64,000 nt of DNA from Ricordea florida (Eukaryota; Cnidaria; Anthozoa; Corallimorpharia; Ricordeidae). A model generated the notes under the pieces. The model searched no databases. It was not told the DNA's origin and worked only from the letters and a program-made list of their open reading frames with translations. Positions 1-12,000 of this stretch are shown one piece after another (position 1 is the stretch's first letter; the number at the start of each line of letters is the position of its first letter). Where the stretch lies: the NCBI GenBank assembly GCA_949710005.1, contig OX453282.1, positions 13,330,236 to 13,394,235 of the forward strand, written 5' to 3'. A program made the position numbers and the translations under genes.

Positions 1-3000
1 CTTTGTTACTACTCATGCACACTTCATACAATTGCCTTTAAACCCTTAAAATGAGAGATAATCTATCATATCTCGGCTTGCAGAATCTTTTCAATTCTGT
101 AACTTTGCATACTTAAAGGATAACGAAAGGCTAACAACTTCGTAAAAAGTAAAATTGATTGTAATTCGCAATCCTATTGTATTTCAGCTGTCAACATATT
201 AGCTTAAGGCAGCTGATTGTAAAGCATACTGCTCAGACAGTACTAAAGTTCATCAAATCAGTCCTTATTACACAGATTAGTGACAAACATGCAATTTTAT
301 CCACCTTGTAGCATTTAAAATGTAATTTAAAATCCATTTTATCTCGTGATTGTAGTCATTCTTAAGAACAACGCATTAATACAAAGAGATGGTTGCAAGG
401 AAACTCAGCCTTACAGATTTTTGTCAAAACACCATATAAGAGATTGTTTGGGCAGGAGGACCGTCATCTAGCGTGGTAAGTTATCGAATCATTTTGCATG
501 TTTTATCTATCTGTCATAGTAAGATATAGACGAAGGTTTAGATAACGAATGAAATTTTAATTGAGACGATTATATTTCCATGTGATTTAAGGAAAGAACT
601 CTTTGTTACTACGCATGCGCACTTCATACAATTGCCTTTAAACCCTTAAAATGAAAGATATTCTATCATATCTCGGCTTGCAGAATCTTTGCATTTCTGA
701 AACTTTGCAGACTTGTAGTATAACGAAAGGCTAACATCTACGTAAAAAGTAAAATTGATTGTAATTCGCAACCCTATTGTATTTCAGCTGTCAACATATT
801 AGCTTTAGGCAGCTGATTGTAAAGCATACTGCTTAGACAGTACTAAAGTTCATTAAATCAGTCCTCATTACACAGATTAGTGACAAACATGCAATTTTCA
901 CTATCTTGTAGCATTTAAAATGTCATTTAAAATCCATTTTATCTTGTGATTGTAGTCATTCTTAAGAACAAGATAAAATACAAAGAGATGGTTGCAAGGA
1001 AACTCAGCCTTACAGATTTTTGTCAAAACACCATATAAGAGATTGTATGGGCAGGAGGACCGTCATCTAGCGTGGTAAGTTATCGAACCATTTTGAATGT
1101 TTTATCTATCTGTCATAGTAAGATATAGACGAAGGTTTAGATAACGAATGAAATTTTAATTGAGACGATTATATTTCCATGTGATTTAAGGAAAGAACTC
1201 TTTGTTACTACGCATGCGCACTTCATACAATTCCCTTTAAACCCTTAAAATGAGAGATATTCTATCATATCTCGGCTTGCAGAATCTTTGCAATTCTGAA
1301 ACTTTGCAGACTTGTAGGATAACGAAAGGCTAACAACTTGGTAAAAAGTAAAATTGATTGTAATTCGCAATCCTATTGTATTTCAGCTGTCAACATATTA
1401 GCTTAAGGCAGCTGATTGTAAAGCATACTGCTCAGACAGTACTAAAGTTCATCAAATCAGTCCTCATTACACAGATTAGTGACAAACATGCAATTTTATC
1501 CACCTTGTAGCATTTAAAATGTAATTTAAAATCCATTTTATCTCGTGATTGTAGTCATTCTTAAGAACAGGGTATTATTACAAAGAGATGGTTGCAAGGA
1601 AACTCAGCCTTACAGATTTTTGTCAAAACACCATATAAGAGATTGTTTGGGCAGGAGGACCGTCATCTAGCGTGGTAAGTTATCGAATCATTTTGAATGT
1701 TTTATCTATCTGTCATAGTAGGATAAAGACGAAGGTTTAGATAACGAATGAAATTTTAATTGAAACGATTATATTTCCATGTGATTTAAGGAAAGAACTC
1801 TTTGTTACTACGCATGCGCACTACATACAATTGCCTTTAAACCCTTAAAATGAAAGATAATCTATCATATCTCGGCTTGCAGAATCTTTTCAATTCTGTA
1901 ACTTTGCATACTTGTAGTATAACGAAAGGCTAACATCTACGTAAAAAGTAAAATTGATTGTAATTCGCAATCCTATTGTATTTCAGCTGTCAACATATTA
2001 GCTTAAGGCAGCTGATTGTAAAGCATACTGCTCAGACAGTACTAAAGTTCATCAAATCAGTCCTCATTACACAGATTAGTGACAAACATGCAATTTTCAC
2101 CATCTTGTAGCATTTAAAATGTAATTTAAAATCCATTTTATCTCGTGATTGTAGTCATTGTTAAGAACAAGATAAAATACAAAGAGATGGTTGCAAGGAA
2201 ACTCAGCCTTACAGATTTTTGTCAAAACACCATATAAGAGATTGTATGGGCAGGAGGACCGTCATCTAGCGTGGTAAGTTATCGAATAATTTTGAATGTT
2301 TTATCTATCTGTCATAGTAAGATATAGACGAAGGTTTAGATAACGAATGAAATTTTAATTGAGACGATTATATTTCCATGTGATTTAAGGAAAGAACTCT
2401 TTGTTACTACGCATGCGCACTTCATACAATTGCCTTTAAACCCTTAAAATGAAAGATATTCTATCATATCTCGGCTTGCAGAATCTTTGCATTTCTGAAA
2501 CTTTGCAGACTTGTAGTATAACGAAAGGCTAACATCTACGTAAAAAGTAAAATTGATTGTAATTCGCAATCCTATTGTATTTCAGCTGTCAACATATTAG
2601 CTTTAGGCAGCTGATTGTAAAGCATACTGCTCAGACAGTACTAAAGTTCATCAAATCAGTCCTCATTACACAGATTAGTGACAAACATGCAGTTTTCACC
2701 ATCTTGTAGCATTTAAAATGTAATTTAAAATCCATTTTATCTCGTGATTGTAGTCATTCTTAAGAACAAGATAAAATACAAAGAGATGGTTGCAAGGAAA
2801 CTCAGCCTTACAGATTTTTGTCAAAACACCATATAAGAGATTGTATGGGCAGGAGGACCGTCATCTAGCGTGGTAAGTTATCGAATCATTTTGAATGTTT
2901 TATCTATCTGTCATAGTAGGATATAGACGAAGGTTTAGATAACGAATGAAATTTTAATTGAGACGATTATATTTCCATGTGATTTAAGGAGAGAACTCTT

Positions 3001-3597
3001 TGTTACTACGCATGCGCACTTCATACAATTGCCTTTAAACCCTTAAAATGAAAGATATTCTATCATATCTCGGCTTGCAGAATCTTTTCAATTCTGAAAC
3101 TTTGCATACTTGTAGTATAACGAAAGGCTAACATCTACGTAAAAAGTAAAATTGATTGTAATTCGCAATCCTATTGTATTTCAGCTGTCAACATATTAGC
3201 TTAAGGCAGCTGATTGTAAAGCATACTGCTCAGACAGTACTAAAGTTCATCAAATCAGTCCTCATTACACAGATTAGTGACAAACATGGAATTTTATCCA
3301 CCTTGTAGCATTTAAAATGTAATTTAAAATCCATTTTATCTCGTGAATGTAGTCATTCTTAAGAACAAGGTATTAATACAAAGAGATGGTTGCAAGGAAA
3401 CTCAGCCTTACAGATTTTTGTCAAAACACCGTATAAGAGATTGTTTGGGCAGGAGGACCGTCATCTAGCGTGGTAAGTTATGGAATCATTTTGAATGTTT
3501 TATCTATCTGTCATAGTAGGATAAAGACGAAGGTTTAGATAACGAATGAAATTTTAATTGAAACGATTATATTTCCATGTGATTTAAGGAAAGAACT

Positions 3598-4197
3598 CTT
3601 TGTTACTACGCATGCGCACTACATACAATTGCCTTTAAACCCTTAAAATGAAAGATAATCTATCATATCTCGGCTTGCAGAATCTTTTCAATTCTGTAAC
3701 TTTGCATACTTGTAGTATAACGAAAGGCTAACATCTACGTAAAAAGTAAAATTGATTGTAATTCGCAATCCTATTGTATTTCAGCTGTCAACATATTAGC
3801 TTAAGGCAGCTGATTGTAAAGCATACTGCTCAGACAGTACTAAAGTTCATCAAATCAGTCCTCATTACACAGATTAGTGACAAACATGCAATTTTCACCA
3901 TCTTGTAGCATTTAAAATGTAATTTAAAATCCATTTTATCTCGTGATTGTAGTCATTCTTAAGAACAGGGTATTATTACAAAGAGATGGTTGCAAGGAAA
4001 CTCAGCCTTACAGATTTTTGTCAAAACACCATATAAGAGATTGTATGGGCAGGAGGACCGTCATCTAGCGTGGTAAGTTATCGAATAATTTTGAATGTTT
4101 TATCTATCTGTCATAGTAAAATATAGACGAAGGTTTAGATAACGAATGAAATTTTAATTGAGACGATTATATTTCCATGTGATTTAAGGAAAGAACT
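3598..4197 (+). repeat. Mosaic monomer M7: B class with an A-class patch
   Basis: The monomer is B class at its left end (cactacatac, agataatct, ctgtaac), in its middle (caccatcttg near 3895) and after 4040 (attgtatgggc). At 3967-3979, however, it carries gggtattatta, a variant otherwise seen in A-class M3 (1569-1581). The patch makes this B monomer 600 bp instead of 599. The A-like tract must lie between about 3,900 and 4,040. A short converted tract is the simplest reading; a double crossover would look the same. Confidence 0.7.
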
Positions 4198-6594
4198 CTT
4201 TGTTACTACGCATGCGCACTTCATACAATTGCCTTTAAACCCTTAAAATGAAAGATATTCTATCATATCTCGGCTTGCAGAATCTTTGCATTTCTGAAAC
4301 TTTGCAGACTTGTAGTATAACGAAAGGCTAACATCTACGTAAAAAGTAAAATTGATTGTAATTCGCAATCCTATTGTATTTCAGCTGTCAACATATTAGC
4401 TTTAGGCAGCTGATTGTAAAGCATACTGCTCAGACAGTACTAAAGTTCATCAAATCAGTCCTCATTACACAGATTAGTGACAAACATGCAGTTTTCACCA
4501 TCTTGTAGCATTTAAAATGTAATTTAAAATCCATTTTATCTCGTGATTGTAGTCATTGTTAAGAACAAGATAAAATACAAAGAGATGGTTGCAAGGAAAC
4601 TCAGCCTTACAGATTTTTGTCAAAACACCATATAAGAGATTGTATGGGCAGGAGGACCGTCATCTAGCGTGGTAAGTTATCGAATCATTTTGAATGTTTT
4701 ATCTATCTGTCATAGTAGGATATAGACGAAGGTTTAGATAACGAATGAAATTTTAATTGAGACGATTATATTTCCATGTGATTTAAGGAGAGAACTCTTT
4801 GTTACTACGCATGCGCACTTCATACAATTGCCTTTAAACCCTTAAAATGAAAGATATTCTTTCATATCTCGGCTTGCAGAATCTTTTCAATTCTGAAACT
4901 TTGCATACTTGTAGTATAACGAAAGGCTAACAACTACGTAAAAAGTAAAATTGATTGTAATTCGCAATCCTATTGTATTTCAGCTGTCAACATATTAGCT
5001 TAAGGCAGCTGATTGTAAAGCATACTGCTCAGACAGTACTAAAGTTCATCAAATCAGTCCTCATTACACAGATTAGTGACAAACATGCAATTTTATCCAC
5101 CTTGTAGCATTTAAAATGTAATTTAAAATCCATTTTATCTCGTGATTGTAGTCATTCTTAAGAACAAGGTATTAATACAAAGAGATGGTTGCAAGGAAAC
5201 TCAGCCTTACAGATTTTTGTCAAAACACCGTATAAGAGATTGTTTGGGCAGGAGGACCGTCATCTAGCGTGGTAAGTTATGGAATCATTTTGAATGTTTT
5301 ATCTATCTGTCATAGTAGGATAAAGACGAAGGTTTAGATAACGAATGAAATTTTAATTGAAACGATTATATTTCCATGTGATTTAAGGAAAGAACTCTTT
5401 GTTACTACGCATGCGCACTACATACAATTGCCTTTAAACCCTTAAAATGAAAGATAATCTATCATATCTCGGCTTGCAGAATCTTTTCAATTCTGTAACT
5501 TTGCATACTTGTAGTATAACGAAAGGCTAACATCTACGTAAAAAGTAAAATTGATTGTAATTCGCAATCCTATTGTATTTCAGCTCTCAACATATTAGCT
5601 TAAGGCAGCTGATTGTAAAGCATACTGCTCAGACAGTACTAAAGTTCATCAAATCAGTCCTCATTACACAGATTAGTGACAAACATGCAATTTTCACCAT
5701 CTTGTAGCATTTAAAATGTAATTTAAAATCCATTTTATCTCGTGATTGTAGTCATTCTTAAGAACAAGATAAAATACAAAGAGATGGTTGCAAGGAAACT
5801 CAGCCTTACAGATTTTTGTCAAAACACCATATAAGAAATTGTATGGGCAGGAGGACCGTCATCTAGCGTGGTAAGTTATCGAATCATTTTGAATGTTTTA
5901 TCTATCTGTCATAGTAAGATATAGACGAAGGTTTAGATAACGAATGAAATTTTAATTGAGACGATTATATTTCCATGTGATTTAAGGAAAGAACTCTTTG
6001 TTACTACGCATGCGCACTTCATACAATTGCCTTTAAACCCTTAAAAAGAAAGATATTCTATCACATCTCGGCTTGCAGAATCTTTGCATTTCTGAAACTT
6101 TGCAGACTTGTAGTATAACGAAAGGCTAACATCTACGTAAAAAGTAAAATTGATTGTAATTCGCAATGCTATTGTATTTCAGCTGTCAACATATTAGCTT
6201 TAGGCAGCTGATTGTAAAGCATACTGCTCAGACAGTACTAAAGTTCATCAAATCAGTCCTCATTACACAGATTAGTGACAAACATGCAGTTTTCACCATC
6301 TTGTAGCATTTAAAATGTAATTTAAAATCCATTTTATCTCGTGATTGTAGTCATTCTTAAGAACAAGATAAAATACAAAGAGATGGTTGCAAGGAAACTC
6401 AGCCTTACAGATTTTTGTCAAAACACCATATAAGAGATTGTATGGGCAGGAGGACCGTCATCTAGCGTGGTAAGTTATCGAATCATTTTGAATGTTTTAT
6501 CTATCTGTCATAGTAAGATATAGACGAAGGTTTAGATAACGAATGAAATTTTAATTGAGACGATTATATTTCCATGTGATTTAAGGAAAGAACT

Positions 6595-7193
6595 CTTTGT
6601 TACTACGCATGCGCACTTCATACAATTGCCTTTAAACCCTTAAAATGAAAGATATTCTATCATATCTCGGCTTGCAGAATCTTTGCAATTCTGAAACTTT
6701 GCAGACTTGTAGTATAACGAAAGGCTAACATCTACGTAAAAAGTAAAATTGATTGTAATTCGCAATCCTATTGTATTTCAGCTGTCAACATATTAGCTTT
6801 AGGCAGCTGATTGTAAAGCATACTGCTCAGACAGTACTAAAGTTCATCAAATCAGTCCTCATTACACAGATTAGTGACAAACATGCAATTTTCTCTTCCT
6901 TGTAGCATTTAAAATGTAATTTATAATCCATTTTATCTCGTGATTGTAGTCATTCTTAAGAACAAGATAAAATACAAAGAGATGGTTGCAAGGAAACTCA
7001 GCCTTACACATTTTTGTCAAAACACCATATAAGAGATTGTATGGGCAGGAGGACCGTCATCTAGCGTGGTAAGTTATCGAATCATTTTGAATGTTTTATC
7101 TATCTGTCATAGTAGGATATAGACGAAGGTTTAGATAACGAATAAAATTTTAATTAAAACGATTATATTTCCATGTGATTTAAGGGAAGAACT
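6595..7193 (+). repeat. Divergent C-like monomer M12 out of register
   Basis: This monomer follows a C monomer and precedes an A monomer, so it breaks the B-C-A order by one. It has private changes: ttctcttcc in the variable segment, taatttataatcc, cacatttttg, aataaaatttt with aattaaaac, and taagggaag at its end. It probably entered by unequal exchange with a different part of the array. Confidence 0.65.
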
Positions 7194-9591
7194 CTTTGTT
7201 ACTACGCATGCGCACTTCATACAATTGCCTTTAAACCCTTAAAATGAAAGATATTCTATCATATCTCGGCTTGCAGAATCTTTTCAGTTCTGAAACTTTG
7301 CAGACTTGTAGTATAACGAAAGGCTAACATCTACGTAAAAAGTAAAATTGATTGTAATTCGCAATCCTATTGTATTTCAGCTGTCAACATATTAGCTTAA
7401 GGCAGCTGATTGTAAAGCATACTGCTCAGACAGTACTAAAGTTCATCAAATCAGTCCTCATTACACAGATTAGTGACAAACATGCAATTTTATCCACCTT
7501 GTAGCATTTAAAATGTAATTTAAAATCCATTTTATCTCGTGATTGTAGTCATTCTTAAGAACAACGCATTAATACAAAGAGATGGTTGCAAGGAAACTCA
7601 GCCTTACAGATTTTTGTCAAAACACCATATAAGAGATTGTTTGGGCAGGAGGACCGTCATCTAGCGTGGTAAGTTATCGAATCATTTTGAATGTTTTATC
7701 TATCTGTCATAGTAGGATAAAGACGAAGGTTTAGATAACGAATGAAATTTTAATTGAAACGATTATATTTCCATGTGATTTAAGGAAAGAACTCTTTGTT
7801 ACTACGCATGCGCACTACATACAATTGCCTTTAAACCCTTAAAATGCAAGATAATCTATCATATCTCGGCTTGCAGAATCTTTGCAATTCTGTAACTTTG
7901 CATACTTAAAGTATAACGAAAGGCTAACATCTACGTAAAAAGTAAAATTGATTGTAATTCGCAATCCTATTGTATTTCAGCTGTCAACATATTAGTTTAA
8001 GGCAGCTGATTGTAAAGCATACTGCTCAGACAGTACTAAAGTTCATCAAATCAGTCCTCATTACACAGATTAGTGACAAACATGCAATTTTCACAATCTT
8101 GTAGCATTTAAAATGTAATTTAAAATCCATTTTATCTCGTGATTGTAGTCTTTCTTAAGAACAAGATAAAATACAAAGAGATGGTTGCAAGGAAACTCAG
8201 CCTTACTGATTTTTGTCAAAACACCATATAAGAGATTGTATGGGCAGGAGGACCGTCATCTAGCGTGGTAAGTTATCGAATCATTTTGAATGTTTTATCT
8301 ATCTGTCATAGTAAGATATAGACGAAGGTTTAGATAACGAATGAAATTTTAATTGAAACGATTATATTTCCATGTGATTTAAGGAAAGAACTCTTTGTTA
8401 CTACGCATGCGCACTTCATACAATTGCCTTTAAACCCTTAAAATGAAAGATATTCTATCATATCTCGGCTTGCAGAATCTTTGCATTTCTGAAACTTTGC
8501 AGACTTGTAGTATAACGAAAGGCTAACATCTACGTAAAAAGTAAAATTGATTGTAATTCGCAATCCTATTGTATTTCAGCTGTCAACATATTAGCTTAAG
8601 GCAGCTGATTGTAAAGCATACTGCTCAGACAGTACTAAAGTTCATCAAATCAGTCCTCATTACACAGATTAGTGACAAGCATGCAATTTTCACCATCTTG
8701 TAGCATTTAAAATGTAATTTAAAATCCATTTTATCTCGTGATTGTAGTCATTCTTAAGAAGAAGATAAAATACAAAGAGATGGTTGCAAGGAAACTCAGC
8801 CTTACAGATTTTTGTCAAAACACCATATAAGAGATTGTATGGGCAGGAGGACTGTCATCTAGCGTGGTAAGTTATTGAATCATTTTGAATGTTTTATCTA
8901 TCTGTCATAGTAGGATATAGACGAAGGTTTAGATAACGAATGAAATTTTAATTGAAACGATTATATTTCCATGTGATTTAAGAAAAGAACTCTTTGTTAC
9001 TACGCATGCGCACTTCATACAATTGCCTTTAAACCCTTAAAATGAAAGATATTCTATCATATCTCGGCTTGCAGAATCTTTGCAATTCTGAAACTTTGCA
9101 GACTTGTAGTATAACGAAAGGCTAACATCTACGTAAAAAGTAAAATTGATTGTAATTCGCAATCCTATTGTATTTCAGCTGTCAACATATTAGCTTAAGG
9201 CAGCTGATTGTAAAGCATACTGCTCAGACAGTACTAAAGTTCATCAAATCAGTCCTCATTACACAGATTAGTGACAAACATGCAATTTTATCCACCTTGT
9301 AGCATTTAAAATGTAATTTAAAATCCATTTTATCTCGTGATTGTAGTCATTCTTAAGAACAAGGTATTAATACAAAGAGATGGTTGCAAGGAAACTCAGC
9401 CTTACAGATTTTTGTCAAAACACCATATAAGAGATTGTTTGGGCAGGAGGACCGTCATCTAGCGTGGTAAGTTATCGAATCATTTTGAATGTTTTATCTA
9501 TCTGTCATAGTAGGATAAAGACGAAGGTTTAGATAACGAATGAAATTTTAATTGAAACGATTATATTTCCATGTGATTTAAGGAAAGAACT

Positions 9592-12000
9592 CTTTGTTAC
9601 TACGCATGCGCACTACATACAATTGCCTTTAAACCCTTAAAATGCAAGATAATCTATCATATCTCGGCTTGCAGAATCTTTTCAATTCTGTAACTTTGCA
9701 TACTTAAAGTATAACGAAAGGCTAACATCTACGTAAGAAGTAAAATTGATTGTAATTCGCAATCCTATTGTATTTCAGCTGTCAACATATTAGTTTAAGG
9801 CAGCTGATTGTAAAGCATACTGCTCAGACAGTACTAAAGTTCATCAAATCAGTCCTCATTACACAGATTAGTGACAAACATGCAATTTTCACAATCTTGT
9901 AGCATTTAAAATGTAATTTAAAATCCATTTTATCTCGTGATTGTAGTCATTCTTAAGAACAAGATAAAATACAAAGAGATGGTTGCAAGGAAACTCAGCC
10001 TTACAGATTTTTGTCAAAACACCATATAAGAGATTGTATGGGCAGGAGGACCGTCATCTAGCGTGGTAAGTTATCGAATCATTTTGAATGTTTTATCTAT
10101 CTGTCATAGTAAGATATAGACGAAGGTTTAGATAACGAATGAAATTTTAATTGAGACGATTATATTTCCATGTGATTTAAGGAAAGAACTCTTTGTTACT
10201 ACGCATGCGCACTTCATACAATTGCCTTTAAACCCTTAAAATGAAAGATATTCTATCATATCTCGGCTGGCAGAATCTTTGCAATTCTGAAACTTTGCAG
10301 ACTTGTAGTATAACGAAAGGCTAACATCTATGTAAAAAGTAAAATTGATTGTAATTCGCAATCCTATTGTATTTCAGCTGTCAACATATTAGCTTAAGGC
10401 AGCTGATTGTAAAGCATACTGCTCAGACAGTACTAAAGTTCATCAAATCAGTCCTCATTACACAGATTAGTGACAAACATGCAATTTTATCTTCCTTGTA
10501 GCATTTAAAATGTAATTTAAAATCCATTTTATCTCATGATTGTAGTCATTCTTAAGAACAAGGTATTAATACAAAGAGATGGTTGCAAGGAAACTCAGCC
10601 TTACAGATTTTTGTCAAAACACCATATAAGAGATTGTTTGGGCATGAGGACCGTCATCTAGCGTGGTAAGTTATCGAATCATTTTAAATGTTTTATGTAT
10701 CTGTCATAGTAGGATAAAGACGAAGGTTTAGATAACGAATGAAATTTTAATTGAAACGATTATATTTCCATGTGATTTAAGGAAAGAACTCTTTGTTACT
10801 ACGCATGCGCACCACATACAATTCCTTTTAAACCGTTAAAATGAAAGATAATCTATCATATCTCGGCTTGCAGAATCTTTTCAATTCTGTAACTTTGCAT
10901 ACTTGTAGTATAACGAAAGGCTAACAACTACGTAAAAAGTAAAATTGATTGTAATTCGCAATCCTATTGTATTTCAGCTGTCAACATATTAGCTTAAGGC
11001 AGCTGATTGTAAAGCATACTGCTCAGACAGTACTAAAGTTCATCAAATCAGTCCTCATTACACAGATTAGTGACAAACATGCAATTTTCACAACCTTGTA
11101 GCATTTAAAATGTAATTTAAAATCCATTTTATCTCGTGATTGTAGTCTTTCTTAAGAACAAGATACAATACAAAGAGATGGTTGCAAGGAAACTCAGCCT
11201 TACAGATTTTTGTCAAAACACCATATAAGAGATTGTATGGGCAGGAGGACCGTCATCTAGCGTGGTAAGTTATCGAATCATTTTGAATGTTTTATCTATC
11301 TGTCATAGTAGGATATAGACGAAGGTTTAGATAACGAATGAAATTTTAATTGAAACGATTATATTTCCATGTGATTTAAGGAAAGAACTCTTTGTTACTA
11401 CGCATGCGCACTTCATACAATTGCCTTTAAACCCTTAAAATGAAAGATATTCTATCATATCTCGGCTTGCAGAATCTTTGCAATTCTGAAACTTTGCATA
11501 CTTGTAGTATAAAGAAAGGGTAACATCTACGTAAAAAGTAAAATTGATTGTAATTCGCAATCCTATTGTATTTCAGCTGTCAACATATTAGCTTAAGGCA
11601 GCTGATTGTAAAGCATACTGCTCAGACAGTACTAAAGTTCATCAAATCAGTCCTCATTACACAGATTAGTGACAAACATGCAATTTTCACCACCTTGTGG
11701 CATTTAAAATGTAATTTAAAATGTAATTTAAAATCCATTTTATCTCGTGATTGTAGTCATTCTTAAGAACAAGATAAAATACAAAGAGATGGTTGCAAGG
11801 AAACTCAGCCTTACAGATTTTTGTCAAAACACCATATAAGAGATTGTATGGGCAGGAGGACCGTCATGTAGCGTGGTAAGTTATCGAATCATTTTGAATG
11901 TTTTATCTATCTGTCATAGTAGGATATAGACGAAGGTTTAGATAACGAATAAAATTTTAATTGAAACGATTATATTTCCATGTGATTTAAGGAAAGAACT
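9592..12000 (+). repeat. Four-monomer block B-D-B-C'' (first copy)
   Basis: M17-M20 have the order B, D, B, C''. D (10191-10790) is recognised by ggctggcag and tatcttcc. C'' (11390-12000) carries the 12-bp duplication and aaagaaagggtaac. The same order recurs at 16818-19226, with the D, second B and C'' starts all displaced by exactly 7,226 bp. The two copies flank the 1.8-kb trimer run at 11390-16817. Confidence 0.7.
11709..11732 (+). repeat. 12-bp tandem duplication inside monomer C''
   Basis: ATGTAATTTAAA occurs twice in tandem here and once in ordinary monomers. It raises the monomer to 611 bp. The same duplication is present in M23 (13199-13809), M26 (15008-15618) and M32 (18616-19226) and in no other monomer. 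It adds four codons without changing the frame of the incidental open frame that crosses it. The segment is A/T-rich and already contains two tttaaaat units, a plausible cause of replication slippage. Confidence 0.95.

Larger units (their letters stand above)
1..11389 (+). repeat. A-B-C trimeric higher-order repeat, about 1.8 kb period
   Basis: Monomers M1-M19 mostly cycle through three classes. B starts with cactacatac, has agataatct and usually ctgtaac. C has cttcatac, agatattct, often gcatttctg, and aagataaaatac. A has cttcatac, tatccacc, gtattaatac, tttgggcagg and ggataaagac, and is usually 600 bp. The order read from marker bases is B C A B C A B C A B C C' A B C A B D B. The cycle is broken by an extra C-like monomer (M12, 6595-7193) and a D monomer (M18, 10191-10790). 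Multimers more alike to each other than their constituent monomers are the signature of a higher-order repeat maintained by unequal exchange. Class assignment was by eye. Confidence 0.85.

Noticed and set aside
11566-11766. Open frames of 62-68 codons recurring at the same phase in about 40 monomers (for example 11566, 22790, 34563, 62716)
   Set aside because: They begin at TTG, not ATG, at the same offset in each monomer, and exist only where the variable TAG near offset 309 is TGG or another codon. Copies with TAG lack the frame. No domain, signal peptide or membrane segment is visible, and substitutions show no obvious coding pattern. They are by-products of the repeat.
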